Shown one piece after another: positions 14,793-23,351 of a stretch of 32,048 bases of DNA. A program made the translations under genes and the position numbers. How positions within the stretch are numbered: the first letter of the stretch is position 1; the number at the start of each line of letters is the position of its first letter. The DNA lies in assembly GCF_001815935.1 (NCBI RefSeq), contig NZ_KV823422.1, positions 1 to 32,048 on the forward strand, in the 5' to 3' direction. The notes beneath the pieces were generated by a model, which saw only the letters and a program-made list of their open reading frames with translations, was not told the DNA's origin and did no database searches. The stretch is from Corynebacterium sp. HMSC04H06 (GTDB lineage Bacteria; Actinomycetota; Actinomycetes; Mycobacteriales; Mycobacteriaceae).

Positions 14793-15192
14793 AAAGAAAA
14801 ATCTCCTGAAGTAGGGGATGGTTTTTGACAGTACGACACGCATTCCTCAAGACGTGATGCAATCCAACGTAAAGGCCGCTGGAAAGAACCGCAATAGTCA
14901 GATGTCTAGACAAAGGATTGGTTTTGAGGATCGGACAGCCGGCCCATCCTTTGTTGAGTTTTTTCTGCAGATTTGCTGGCTACGGCGGGATAAATCATTA
15001 TCCACTTAGGGTTAAAAAGTGTATATAACAAAAATTTCGAGCAAGATCTGACACCTTTGGGTGGGGGTGGGACGGGGGTAAAAAATCAGGAAATTCTCAG
15101 GCATTGCCGGACGGTAAACGTTGTTAAAAAGCGTTATTGAGCTGGAGCTTGCCTGGCGTAGGGGATTGGATCCGGTTTTTGTTTACGCGTCA
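14793..15192. promoter_or_regulatory. Long leader/promoter region of the aerolysin-like gene
   Basis: An AT-richer stretch without genes. It contains an inverted repeat, ACAAAGGAT (14910-14918) with ATCCTTTGT (14946-14954), spacer 27 bp, and AT-rich promoter-like sequence around 15000-15035 (TTTAACCC and TATATACAC on the minus strand). I cannot fix the start point. Confidence 0.4.
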
Positions 15193-15211
15193 AGTTAACT
15201 AGAGGTTAACT
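15193..15211. promoter_or_regulatory. Palindromic candidate operator
   Basis: AGTTAAC (15193-15199) and GTTAACT (15205-15211) form a perfect 7-bp inverted repeat with the 5-bp spacer TAGAG. It lies about 400 bp upstream of the aerolysin-like gene and downstream of the APC permease gene. The symmetry fits a dimeric regulator; none is identifiable. Confidence 0.4.
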
Positions 15212-15436
15212 ACACCACTCCGGTTAGTCTGGCCTTCATTGATGGATGGGAAGTGATAAAAAATGTGCAATCATGGGGCTAGCTGGGCACTGGGACAGTT
15301 GTTTCGGGGTGTTTCGCCCGTCGCACGCTGCCGGCTGCCGCGAGTGCTGGGGCTTTGTTGCGGCTTTGCTGCCCTGTGCGGCCCTGAGCAGGTGGGGCGG
15401 GGTTGGGTGCGGTGAAGTCGGCTGTGTGCCGCCTGC
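15212..15436. other. Intergenic region downstream of the APC permease gene
   Basis: No convincing gene or terminator hairpin. A 64-codon plus-strand reading (15246-15440) lacks a ribosome binding site and family features. Confidence 0.4.
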
Positions 15437-17266
15437 TTAAGCCACGTGCACGCTGGGGCTGGGCTGGCCGGTGTCCAGGCTTGTCCGGCGCAGGATCTCC
15501 CGGGTGACGGTGGCGACCTGGCCGCGGCCCAGGAAGACGGTGCGCAGGGCAGCCTTGAGGGGGCCGTCGTCGGCCCATTCGAAGTAGACCTCCACCGGCT
15601 TGCCGGTGCGCCGTTGGATGTCCAGGGCGATAACGGCCACCGCGTTGGAGACCGAGGCGGCCTCGACCACCAAGGCGCCGTCCACACCGCGCACGGCGTA
15701 GGGCTCGGCGAAGGCGCTAGGATCGCGCACGGAAATCTCCAGCGCCACGATGTTAGCGGTGCCGGCCAGGTGGTGGGCGCGGCAAACGCGCTGCTTCTTG
15801 GTACTCAGGTCGGGGCAGGGAGCTGCCGGCATCAGCTGGATGTTAGGTCCCGGGGCCTCGAGCAACTCTAGGGCGGCTGCGTCCCAGGAGGTACCGTTGT
15901 CACGCAGCTCATAGGAGCGCACGGCGCGGGAGGCCAGCGAGCTCAAGACGATGGCCACGATGAAGAAGCCGGCCACGCGCAGGCCGTCGGGGCGCTCCAC
16001 GAGGTTGGCGGCCAGGGTCAGCCCCAGAACCACCGCGATGGCGGCGTACCAGGCCTTGGCGCGCGCCGTGCAAGTAACCGCCACGGCGCCGGAGAAAATC
16101 ACCACCAGCACGCCGGTGGCATAGGCCCCCGACTGCTTGTCCACGTCCGCGTCGAAGAGGCACGTAATGCCGATGGCGATAACGCTGAGCAACAGCACCA
16201 TCGGCCGGGAGCGCTTGGCCCACTCCGGGGCCATGCCGAACCGCGGCAGGTACTTCGGGATCAAAGCGAGCATGCCCGACATCGCCGACGCACCGGCGAA
16301 CCACAGGATGGCCGTGGTGACGTATCCATAGAACTGCCCGAAGGAGGCCCCGAGGTAGTGCTCGGCCAGCCAGGCCAGCGCCCGCCCGTCAGCGCTGCCG
16401 CCGGCGCCGAACTGGTCGGCGGGGATAAGCGTGGTCACCAGCAGGGAGGAGGTCAGCAGGTACAGGCTCATAATCACCGCGCTGGTGGTCACCAGCCGGC
16501 GGGCCCGCCTGATGCGCTGCGGCAGGGACTGCGAGCGGATAAGCGGCATGACGGACACGCCCGTCTCAAAACCGGACAGCCCCAGGGCGAGCTTCGGAAA
16601 AACAATCAGGCACAGCACGGCTATGCCCACCGGGTGCGGGTGCTGGGGGTGGAGGGTAGCGGCCCAGTCGCCCAGGAGGACCGGGTGGGTGGCCAGCTGC
16701 CACAGCCCGGCGGAGATTACCACCAGGGTCAGCGAGAGGTAGGTGACGACCAGAGCCACGGCCACACCGACGGCCTCACGGAAGCCGACCAGGAAGACCA
16801 CGGTCAGGGCGCACACCAGCGCGATGGTTACGGGAAGCTGGTGCGGGCTGTCGGTGGCGCCGAGCAGGTGCGCGGAGGCATCGGAGGCCGAAAGCGTGAT
16901 GGTGACCATGAAGTCCGTGGCGGCAAATCCCAACAGCACCAGCACGAGCAGCTTGCCCCACCAGCCGTGGGTGAGGGCCTCCATCATCGCGATAGAACCC
17001 AGCCCGTGCGGCGAGCGCGCCGCCACGCGCCGGTAGACCGGCACCGCCCCGGCCAGGGTGACGACCACGAGGATGAGGGTGGCGGCCGGGGCCAGCGCGC
17101 CGGCGGCCAGCACCGCGATGCCGGGCTGGTAGCCCAGCGTGGAGAAATAGTCCACCCCGGACAGGCACATCACCTGCCACCACGGGTAGGTGCGCTCGGG
17201 AATGGGTTGCGAGGAAAAATTATCCCTCCGCACTGGCTTGTGCGGGCGGGGAAGATGCATTGCCAT
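15437..17266 (-). CDS. APC-superfamily permease with C-terminal cytoplasmic domain
   Basis: A 609-residue transporter with about 12 membrane helices over residues 30-470 and a soluble tail of about 130 residues. Hallmarks of this actinobacterial APC group are WWQVMCLSGVDYFSTLGYQP near 30-49, VYRRVAARSPHGLGSIAMME and LLGFAATDFMVTITLSASDA. The architecture (APC core plus C-terminal domain, about 600 residues) is that of amino-acid permeases and of KimA-type potassium importers; substrate cannot be assigned. The start is ATG 17266 (MAMHLPRPHK); a GTG/ATG further upstream at 17290 is possible. No ribosome binding site precedes it. It has its own promoter and a highly structured leader (17351-17467), suggesting RNA-level control. 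Confidence 0.8.
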   Translation of the reverse strand: MAMHLPRPHKPVRRDNFSSQPIPERTYPWWQVMCLSGVDYFSTLGYQPGIAVLAAGALAPAATLILVVVTLAGAVPVYRRVAARSPHGLGSIAMMEALTHGWWGKLLVLVLLGFAATDFMVTITLSASDASAHLLGATDSPHQLPVTIALVCALTVVFLVGFREAVGVAVALVVTYLSLTLVVISAGLWQLATHPVLLGDWAATLHPQHPHPVGIAVLCLIVFPKLALGLSGFETGVSVMPLIRSQSLPQRIRRARRLVTTSAVIMSLYLLTSSLLVTTLIPADQFGAGGSADGRALAWLAEHYLGASFGQFYGYVTTAILWFAGASAMSGMLALIPKYLPRFGMAPEWAKRSRPMVLLLSVIAIGITCLFDADVDKQSGAYATGVLVVIFSGAVAVTCTARAKAWYAAIAVVLGLTLAANLVERPDGLRVAGFFIVAIVLSSLASRAVRSYELRDNGTSWDAAALELLEAPGPNIQLMPAAPCPDLSTKKQRVCRAHHLAGTANIVALEISVRDPSAFAEPYAVRGVDGALVVEAASVSNAVAVIALDIQRRTGKPVEVYFEWADDGPLKAALRTVFLGRGQVATVTREILRRTSLDTGQPSPSVHVA

Positions 17267-17350
17267 GAAGAAGAAATATACGCCGCGCACGGGAGAAGAA
17301 AAGCCCCGCGCCGGTGGTATATATCACTGCTTTGCAAGCGGGAGTCCGCC

Positions 17351-17467
17351 GCCTCAGGGGCTGAAGGCATGAAGTTGCCCCTCCGCCTGCTCGGGGGGGT
17401 GATAGGCAGAGGGGCAACGGGTGCGAGGTGGGGCGGCCGGAACGCTCGGGGGTGATGTTCCGGCGCC
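17351..17467 (-). promoter_or_regulatory. Structured leader with two hairpins sharing the same loop
   Basis: Reading on the minus strand, hairpin A has arms CCGGAAC/GTTCCGG (17463-17437, extendable to 17467-17432 with one bulge) and loop ATCACCCCCGAGC. Hairpin B has arms GTTGCCCCTC/GAGGGGCAAC plus GCC/GGC (17418-17374) and a loop containing ATCACCCCCCCGAGC. The stems differ but the loops match apart from two extra C. A third hairpin (17368-17351) follows. This is the pattern of a repeated RNA recognition element upstream of the APC permease. It does not match ydaO/c-di-AMP or guanidine-II consensus features that I know. Confidence 0.55.
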
Positions 17468-17486
17468 ACACTGCCTCGCAATTACG

Positions 17487-17492
17487 ATACTA
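17487..17492 (-). promoter_or_regulatory. Probable -10 box of the APC permease transcript
   Basis: TAGTAT on the minus strand (17492-17487) fits the corynebacterial -10 pattern. A start about 7 bases later would place both hairpins in a leader of about 210 nt. The -35 (TGCATT, 16-bp spacing) is weak. Confidence 0.4.
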
Positions 17493-17537
17493 ACGTAGGT
17501 CGGCAAAGAATGCACGCCCGAAGCAAAAACTTTTTTG

Positions 17538-18257
17538 TTATCGCAGCTCAGTGGCCCTTTCGTTCGCCCGGATTTCCTCTAAACGGCTGTCATCTGCTAG
17601 GCCCGAAACCACTACCGCGGATCCGCCCAGTGCCAACGGCTCCAAGACGTTCGCGCGGAAGCTGGCCCAATCGCGCCAACCGGTGCTCAGCACACGGGGT
17701 CCGCCGTGGCCGCTGTGAGCCTGGCCGGCGTGGCCCGCGGGACTGTCAGGGTTGGCTGCGGCAGCGTCAGTTAGCACGAGCTCGGGCAGGGCAGTGGTCG
17801 GCTCGAAGTACTGGTCGCCGTAGAAACGGACCGTGGGTCCGAAGTCGATGGCGCCCAGCGGCAGCGTGCCGCCGGATTCGACCACGCCGCGGCCGAAAGG
17901 ATCCTCGGTGACCAGGACGACGTCGCGGCCCGGATAATCCTCGAAGCGCTCCGGGCTGGTGAAGACCACCTGCGCGGTCTCGGAGCCGGCGCTAGCGCTG
18001 GTGGACAGTTGGACGTCGATGTCGCGGGCCAGGGCGCCGAGGCAGATGACGGCGGCCTGCCAGCTGACCGGCAGGTTCACGGCGATGGTGTCGCCGGGTT
18101 CCAAGTCGAGCTCCTCGGCCAGCATGTTGGCGATCTTCGCCACCCAGTTCTGCAGGGTCTGGGCGGAAAAGTCGAGGCGGGCGCCGGTGGCCTCCGTGTA
18201 GACGGTAATGCGCGGGGCGGCCGGATCCTGGTCCAGCAAAGCTTTGAGGAAATCCAT
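17538..18257 (-). CDS. TIGR03089-family protein (truncated AMP-binding-enzyme-like)
   Basis: A 239-residue protein resembling the N-terminal part of acyl-CoA synthetase/AMP-binding enzymes: a helical lead (MDFLKALLDQDPAAPRITVY), LDFSAQTLQNWVAKIANML, LEPGDTIAVNLPVSWQAAV and LGALARDIDVQL. It lacks the P-loop-like Ser/Thr/Gly motif and the C-terminal lid, so it is probably not an active synthetase. This is the actinobacterial TIGR03089 family, often found next to LCP genes as here. Start at ATG 18257; an upstream in-frame start at 18290 adds 11 residues without support. Function unknown. Confidence 0.75.
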   Translation of the reverse strand: MDFLKALLDQDPAAPRITVYTEATGARLDFSAQTLQNWVAKIANMLAEELDLEPGDTIAVNLPVSWQAAVICLGALARDIDVQLSTSASAGSETAQVVFTSPERFEDYPGRDVVLVTEDPFGRGVVESGGTLPLGAIDFGPTVRFYGDQYFEPTTALPELVLTDAAAANPDSPAGHAGQAHSGHGGPRVLSTGWRDWASFRANVLEPLALGGSAVVVSGLADDSRLEEIRANERATELR

Positions 18258-18349
18258 GGCACCCCATGGTAGGCAAAAGCCGCCCGCCACGGCGCTGGGG
18301 CGGTGGCAGGCGGCGGTGCCGGCTGTGTGTCGGCGGTGTGGTTGTGTGG

Positions 18350-19993
18350 CTAGTTCACGCAGCGCGGGCCGTTGCCGCCGGCGTCGATCTCCGGGGAGAC
18401 CTCGGCGGTGCCGAAGTCGCCGCCCGGGGTGCCGACGGGGGCATCGGCGTTCGCGTCGGCCTCGCCTGCCGGGCCCTGGGCCTCCTCGTCGGAGGGGCCG
18501 GAGTACTCGTCGGCGGTGACCACGATGAGGGTGGAATCATCCAAGCTCTCGTTGACGGTGATGGGCAGGCCGCCGAGCTTCTCCGCCAGGGCCTTGGCCT
18601 TCTCATCATTGGCATCGGCGGCGACCACCTGGGACTCGGCGTAGACCCCCGGCTGCGCGTTCGAGGTGCGCGCCACAGTGTAGCCCTCGCCCTCCAGGAA
18701 GGAGCCCACGCCGCCGGCCAGGCCGGAGACCGAACCGGCATTAAGGACGTGGACCTCGACGCCGTCGACGTGGGCCGGGGCATCGCCCGCGCCCGCGGCG
18801 TCGCCGGAGTCCTTGGCCGGGGCCTCTTCCTTGTCTTTTTGCTCCTGGCTGCGGGCCAGGTCGTCCATGAACTTGTGGACCTCGGCCACGTCGATGGTGA
18901 TAATCGACTCGCCGTAGTCGCCCGTGCCGTCCACGGAAGTGACCGGGATGGTGTTGAAGGTGACGTTGCCGCCGGCCAGATCGGCCAGCTGCGTGGCGAA
19001 GCTCATCACGTCCCAGTTTTCATCGATGACGACGGAGCGCTCCACCGCTTCGGAGATCTTGCCCAGTTTGGACGGGTTGGTCAGGGTGCCGGCGTCCAGC
19101 AGCTTGTTGACCAGGGAGGCCATGAAGGCCTGCTGGCGGGTGATCCGGTCCAGGTCGCCGCGGGGCAGGCCGTAGCGTTGGCGGACAAAGGCCAGGGCGT
19201 CGGCGCCGTGCAGGGTCTGCTCGCCGGCGGGGAACTTGGCGCCGGACATCTCATCATCGACCGGCTCGTTCAGGCAGACGTCCACGCCGCCGACGGCCTC
19301 GGTCAGCAGGACGAAGCCCAGCAGGCCGATCTCCGCGTAGTGATCGATCTCGATGCCGGTGAGATCCCGGACCTCCTCCAGCAAGGCGGCGCGGCCGGCC
19401 TCGACGCCCTTTTGCTCGATCTCCTTGGCGTCGTGCGGGGCGGACTTGCCGGCGGCCTCGGCCTCGTCGTTTTCGGCCTGCAGCTGGTCCGTCATCGCGC
19501 CCTTGTGCGCGGCGTAGACGCCGTTGATCTTCATGTTGCCGTGCTCGTCGTCGGAGATATACGTATCGCGCGGGATGGACACGGCGGAGGCTCGCGAGCC
19601 GTCGTTGGGCACACGGATGACCATGATGGTGTCGGTGTTTTCTTCGCCCTCGTCGACGCCGGCGTGGAGCTTTTCCAGCTCCTTGTCGCTCAAACGGTTG
19701 CCGTGGGCGTCCGAGCGCGAATCGGAGCCGACCAGCAGGATATCCACGGCGCCGTCCGCGGCGTCCTTATCTTTAAATCCGCCCCCGCCGCCGAGCTGCA
19801 GGTTGGACACCGAAGACAGGTCCCCGCCCAGGCGGCCAATGGTGGTATAACCGATGCCGCTGATAACCAGCACTACCACCGACAGGATGGTCAGCACGGT
19901 CTTCAGCGCTGTGGACCCAGTCTGGGCGGTCTGCGGACCGCGCGTGGGGGCGGGCTGAATATCGCGCACGGGACGGGCGGGTTCTTTGTTCAC
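18350..19993 (-). CDS. lcpA: LytR-CpsA-Psr (LCP) family glycopolymer transferase
   Basis: A 547-residue enzyme that links arabinogalactan to peptidoglycan outside the membrane. Order: cytoplasmic N-terminus; one membrane helix at about 30-50 (TVLTILSVVVLVISGIGYT); LCP domain about 80-330 with DILLVGSDSR, SIPRDTYI and the Arg-rich DALAFVRQRYGLPRGDLDR; a Glu/Lys linker; a LytR_C domain about 425-500 (VEVHVLNAGSVSGLAG); and a low-complexity tail. The start is GTG 19993 with GGAAG eight bases upstream. It is divergent from wbbL, which makes the linkage unit, as in C. glutamicum (lcpA-wbbL) and M. tuberculosis (Rv3267-Rv3265c). Identification is strong. Confidence 0.92.
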   Translation of the reverse strand: MNKEPARPVRDIQPAPTRGPQTAQTGSTALKTVLTILSVVVLVISGIGYTTIGRLGGDLSSVSNLQLGGGGGFKDKDAADGAVDILLVGSDSRSDAHGNRLSDKELEKLHAGVDEGEENTDTIMVIRVPNDGSRASAVSIPRDTYISDDEHGNMKINGVYAAHKGAMTDQLQAENDEAEAAGKSAPHDAKEIEQKGVEAGRAALLEEVRDLTGIEIDHYAEIGLLGFVLLTEAVGGVDVCLNEPVDDEMSGAKFPAGEQTLHGADALAFVRQRYGLPRGDLDRITRQQAFMASLVNKLLDAGTLTNPSKLGKISEAVERSVVIDENWDVMSFATQLADLAGGNVTFNTIPVTSVDGTGDYGESIITIDVAEVHKFMDDLARSQEQKDKEEAPAKDSGDAAGAGDAPAHVDGVEVHVLNAGSVSGLAGGVGSFLEGEGYTVARTSNAQPGVYAESQVVAADANDEKAKALAEKLGGLPITVNESLDDSTLIVVTADEYSGPSDEEAQGPAGEADANADAPVGTPGGDFGTAEVSPEIDAGGNGPRCVN

Positions 19994-20233
19994 AAGTTCG
20001 ACTTCCGTTGGACTGCTGGTAGCGAGGGGTACTGGAACTGGGAAATGATAGCACTCAGTTTAGGCGAGATCGGGTAAATCCCCGAAAGCCGGCCGCGCCT
20101 TCAGCGCCCTTTACGCTTTCTTGGCGGGGTTGTGGCGGGGCCGAAGCTTCCCCGGCCTGGCAGTCGGAGCTGGGCGTGCCGGGTCGTGTCGCGTGCGAGC
20201 CGGCCAGGCGGGGTCGGTAGTGTGGAAGCCATT

Positions 20234-21127
20234 GTGACTACTCAGAACCAAACCCCGCTGGCCGTGGTGACTGTGACGTACTCGCCCGGCGCTTTTCTGG
20301 CGGACTTCCTGGATTCGCTGGCCGGGGCCTGCAGCCGGCCCACCCACGTCGTGCTGGCTGACAACGGCTCCACCGACGGCGTGCCGGAGGCGGCCGCGCG
20401 CGAGCGCGACGACGTCGACTTCGTGCCGACCGGCGGCAACCTGGGCTACGGCGGCGGTATGAACGCCGGCGTCAAGGCGCTGGAGAAGCTGCGTGCGGCC
20501 GGTGAGATCGACCCGGACTGGGTGCTGCTGTCCAATCCGGACGTGGCCTTTTCGCCCGGCTCCATCGATGCCCTCCTAGCCTGCGCCCGGGCCTGGGACC
20601 GGGTGGGGTCGGTGGGACCGCGCATCGTTGAGCCAGACGGCAGCAACTACCCCTCGGCGCGCGCGGTGCCGGACCTGCTGACCGGGGTTGGCCACGCGGT
20701 CTTTTCCGATATCTGGCCGTCCAACCCGTGGTCGGCGCGCTACCGGGCGGGCGAGGACATGGCCCGCCAGCGCGAGGCCGGCTGGCTGTCCGGTTCCTGC
20801 CTCCTAGTCAGCTGGGAGGCCTTCGCAGCCGTCGGCGGCTTCGACGAGCGCTACTTCATGTATCTGGAGGACGTGGACCTGGGCGACCGCCTGGCGCGCG
20901 CCGGCTACCGTAACGTCTTCTGCCCGGAGGCGGTCATCACGCACGCCCAGGGGCATTCCACCAAGGCGCACTCGGCGGCCATGCTGCGCGCCCACCACGA
21001 CTCCGCTTATCGCTTCCAGGCGGACCGGCACCCCGCGGCGTGGCAAGCGCCCCTGCGCTGGCTGCTGCGGGCGGGGCTACGTCTGCGCGCCGGGCTGGCT
21101 GTGGCGAAAGGTACAGACAAAGTTTAG
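20234..21127 (+). CDS. wbbL: Rhamnosyltransferase WbbL (arabinogalactan linker)
   Basis: A 297-residue GT2-family enzyme that transfers rhamnose from dTDP-rhamnose to GlcNAc-PP-decaprenol, making the linkage unit between peptidoglycan and galactan. Motifs: VVTVTYSPGAFLADFLDSL, VLADNGSTDG (nucleotide binding), LGYGGGMNAG, LLSNPDVAF and YFMYLEDVDLGDRLARAGY. The chosen start is GTG 20234 with GGAAGC upstream, giving the family's normal N-terminus. An earlier in-frame ATG (20132) adds 34 residues without homology. The gene is divergent from lcpA and followed by manC, as in related genomes. It is essential in mycobacteria. Confidence 0.92.
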   Translation: MTTQNQTPLAVVTVTYSPGAFLADFLDSLAGACSRPTHVVLADNGSTDGVPEAAARERDDVDFVPTGGNLGYGGGMNAGVKALEKLRAAGEIDPDWVLLSNPDVAFSPGSIDALLACARAWDRVGSVGPRIVEPDGSNYPSARAVPDLLTGVGHAVFSDIWPSNPWSARYRAGEDMARQREAGWLSGSCLLVSWEAFAAVGGFDERYFMYLEDVDLGDRLARAGYRNVFCPEAVITHAQGHSTKAHSAAMLRAHHDSAYRFQADRHPAAWQAPLRWLLRAGLRLRAGLAVAKGTDKV

Positions 21128-21289
21128 TGGCGCCTTTATCGGCGTTGTGCCTGCTAGGTCGTGGTCACACCCCGGCGAGCGGTGTCGGCGGCCGAGGAAA
21201 ATGGCGGCGGGACGCGCGTGGCGAGGCGCGGCGGCTGGGGCCCGGGCTCTACAATCGGGTGAGAATATTATTAACTAAACCAAAGAAAG

Positions 21290-22405
21290 ATGGATTCTAT
21301 GGCCGAGCACGAGACTGCCGCAGCAGACAATCTGGGCGCGGTTACTGATGCCGTGATCCTCGTCGGTGGACGCGGCACCCGCCTGCGCCCCTTGACCATC
21401 GGCACGCCCAAGCCCATGCTGCCGACGGCCAACTATCCCTTCCTGCAGCACCTGCTGGCGCGCATCCAGGCCGCCGGCATCACCCACGTCATCATGTCGA
21501 CCTCCTACAAGGCCGAGGTCTTCGAGGAATACTTCGGTGACGGTTCTGAGCTGGGCCTGGAGATCGAATACGTCGTCGAGGAAGAAGCCCTGGGCACCGG
21601 CGGCGGCATCCGCAACGTCTACGACCACCTGTGGCACGACACCGCCATGGTCTTCAATGGCGACGTGCTCTCCGGCATGGATCTCAACTCCATCCTGGAA
21701 ACCCACCACTCCAAGGGCGCGGACCTGACCATGCACCTGCTCAAGGTCGCCGATCCGCGTGCCTTCGGCTGCGTGCCCACCGACGCCGATGGGCAGGTCA
21801 CCGCCTTCCTAGAAAAGACGGAGGATCCGCCGACCAACCAGATCAACGCCGGCTGCTACGTCTTCGACAAGGAGCTTATCGCCACCATCCCGGCCGGCCG
21901 CGTGGTCTCCGTCGAGCGCGAGACCTTCCCTCAGGTCCTCGAGGCCGGACGCAAGGTCATCGGGCATGTGGACAACTCCTACTGGCGCGACATGGGCCGC
22001 CCGGACGACTTTGTGCGCGGTTCCTCCGACCTGGTCCGCGGGATCGCGCCGTCGCCGCTGCTGGCAGGCCGCACCGGCGAGGCCATCGTGGATGATTCCG
22101 CCGGCGTGGCCGGGGGAGCGCTCCTTTTGTCCGGTACCTCCGTGGGGCGCGGCTCCGAGGTCGGCGCCGGCTCCCGCCTAGACGGCACCGTGGTCTTCGA
22201 CGGCGTGACCATCGAACCGGGCGCAGTGATTACGAACTCCATCATCGCTTCCGGCGCGCACATCGGCGCCAACACGCACATCGACGGCTGCGTCATCGGC
22301 GAGGGCGCCCAGATCGGAGCCCGCTGCGAGCTGGAAGGCGGCATGCGCATCTTTCCGGGCGTTGTCATCCCGGACCGTGGCGTCCGCTTCTCCTCCGACG
22401 CCTAA
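21290..22405 (+). CDS. manC: Mannose-1-phosphate guanylyltransferase
   Basis: A 371-residue nucleotidyltransferase that makes GDP-mannose from GTP and mannose-1-phosphate, for PIM/LM/LAM and other mannosylation. The N-terminal Rossmann domain starts AVILVGGRGTRLRPLTIGTP with KPMLP; NGDVLSGMD holds the metal Asp. The C-terminal third is a left-handed beta-helix with hexapeptide repeats (from about residue 265). Position between wbbL and whcD matches C. glutamicum rmlA2/manC and M. tuberculosis Rv3264c. ATG 21290 or 21299; the AAGAAAG just upstream favours 21299. A possible -10 TACAAT is at 21250. Confidence 0.88.
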   Translation: MDSMAEHETAAADNLGAVTDAVILVGGRGTRLRPLTIGTPKPMLPTANYPFLQHLLARIQAAGITHVIMSTSYKAEVFEEYFGDGSELGLEIEYVVEEEALGTGGGIRNVYDHLWHDTAMVFNGDVLSGMDLNSILETHHSKGADLTMHLLKVADPRAFGCVPTDADGQVTAFLEKTEDPPTNQINAGCYVFDKELIATIPAGRVVSVERETFPQVLEAGRKVIGHVDNSYWRDMGRPDDFVRGSSDLVRGIAPSPLLAGRTGEAIVDDSAGVAGGALLLSGTSVGRGSEVGAGSRLDGTVVFDGVTIEPGAVITNSIIASGAHIGANTHIDGCVIGEGAQIGARCELEGGMRIFPGVVIPDRGVRFSSDA

Positions 22406-22414
22406 ACCTGCCTG

Positions 22415-22441
22415 GCGGGCCACCGGCTGGTTGCCCGCTTT
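22415..22441 (+). terminator. Possible terminator after manC
   Basis: GCGGGC (22415-22420) pairs with GCCCGC (22433-22438), with an inner ACC/GGT pairing, followed by only TTT. Weak T-run, so tentative. Confidence 0.4.
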
Positions 22442-22947
22442 GCGCTGCCGATGCCGGCTGCCACCCGCAGCCCCCCATCACCACGGTCGCCTCGGACTGC
22501 CGATGCCACCTGCGCTGGCGGCGCTCCCTGCACTGTTTGGGCCGCCCGCGCGGCTAGGTTGCCGGGCTGCCCGGGCCGGGTGGGCGGGCTGAGCAGCCAG
22601 GACTGCCTGGTCCGTGGCCGCCAGGAGCAAAAACCTGGCAAAAGGGTAGCGACACGCCGGGGATTCCTGTGAATTGTGAACAGGGATCGGGGTGACCCCT
22701 ATATGTAGTACCCCCGCCATCTCCCCCGGGGAAGTCGCGTCTGTGATCTGTGTGAAGAATGTGAATAGTGACGTGGGGTTTCGGGATCTTTTCGCTAATT
22801 TAGCTCCCGACGGGTTGACGATATTTAGTGATACAGTGTGAAATAACAACAGTGTAAGAAACCACTTGGCGCGGCCCCCGGGCTGGCTAAGGCTGACTGA
22901 ACTGACTGAACTTTTAACTACTGCAAACTACGGAGGAAGGACGAGGC
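22442..22947 (+). promoter_or_regulatory. Long upstream region of whcD with TGTGA clusters
   Basis: A 500-bp gene-free stretch. TGTGA occurs at 22668, 22675, 22742, 22751, 22760 and 22837; the first two lie within the inverted repeat CCTGT...ACAGG (22666-22684). TTGACG at 22815 with TGAAAT about 18 bp downstream is a candidate promoter. A GACAC motif at 22651 recalls WhiA sites. The length suggests complex control of this WhiB gene. Confidence 0.45.
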
Positions 22948-23247
22948 GTGAAAGACATGGCTAACGGCGCCATTCCCCGTGGCGGTGCTGCTGCAGAGAT
23001 GTCCATCGACGAGCTTTTCGGAGCGGTCGAGCAAGAATGGCAAGACCAGGCGCTGTGCGCGCAAACCGATCCGGAGGCATTCTTCCCGGAAAAGGGAGGC
23101 TCCACTCGGGAAGCGAAGCGAATCTGCCAGGCCTGCGCCGTACGGGATGAATGCTTGGAATACGCGCTCGAACACGACGAGCGCTTTGGCATCTGGGGTG
23201 GCCTCTCCGACCGCGAACGCCGCCGCCTGAAGCGAGAAATCAGCTAA
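22948..23247 (+). CDS. whcD: WhiB2-type Fe-S transcription factor
   Basis: A 99-residue WhiB protein that, with WhiA, controls septation and cell division genes. Four cluster cysteines are Cys37, Cys60, Cys63 and Cys69 (C-x22-C-x2-C-x5-C), followed by the turn GIWGG at 81-85 and the basic SDRERRRLKR tail that contacts DNA. The start is GTG 22948 behind GGAGGAAGGACGAG; ATG 22957 is an alternative. Synteny with M. tuberculosis whiB2 (Rv3260c) and C. glutamicum whcD (cg0850) supports the subtype. It ends before a clear terminator. Confidence 0.92.
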   Translation: MKDMANGAIPRGGAAAEMSIDELFGAVEQEWQDQALCAQTDPEAFFPEKGGSTREAKRICQACAVRDECLEYALEHDERFGIWGGLSDRERRRLKREIS

Positions 23248-23266
23248 CTAACCTGGCCTGTCCGTC

Positions 23267-23282
23267 GCGGGTAGCTACCCGC
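23267..23282. repeat. 16-bp perfect palindrome after whcD
   Basis: GCGGGTAGCTACCCGC is perfectly self-complementary and sits directly before the terminator stem. It may help 3'-end stability or be a protein site. Confidence 0.5.
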
Positions 23283-23308
23283 TCCCAGCCTGCCGGGCTG
23301 GGATTTTT
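23283..23308 (+). terminator. Rho-independent terminator of whcD
   Basis: TCCCAGCC (23283-23290) pairs with GGCTGGGA (23296-23303), loop TGCCG, followed by TTTTT. Confidence 0.9.
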
Positions 23309-23351
23309 GAGATCTTGGGGCGCTTTTTAGGCCGGTGCGCGCCCGCGCCGG

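Noticed and set aside
13425..14828. 467-codon plus-strand open frame opposite the aerolysin-like gene
   Set aside because: Val/Leu/Gly-rich antisense artefact of strong codon bias; no start context and no family features.
17267..17480. ydaO/c-di-AMP or guanidine-II riboswitch upstream of the APC permease
   Set aside because: The known core consensus elements are not visible, and the loops are 13-15 nt C-rich rather than ACGR tetraloops.
18266..20077. 603-codon plus-strand open frame opposite lcpA
   Set aside because: Shadow of the LCP gene, whose motifs and synteny are clear.
22478..22849. 123-codon minus-strand frame in the manC-whcD gap
   Set aside because: No ribosome binding site and no coherent domain; overlaps the whcD regulatory region.
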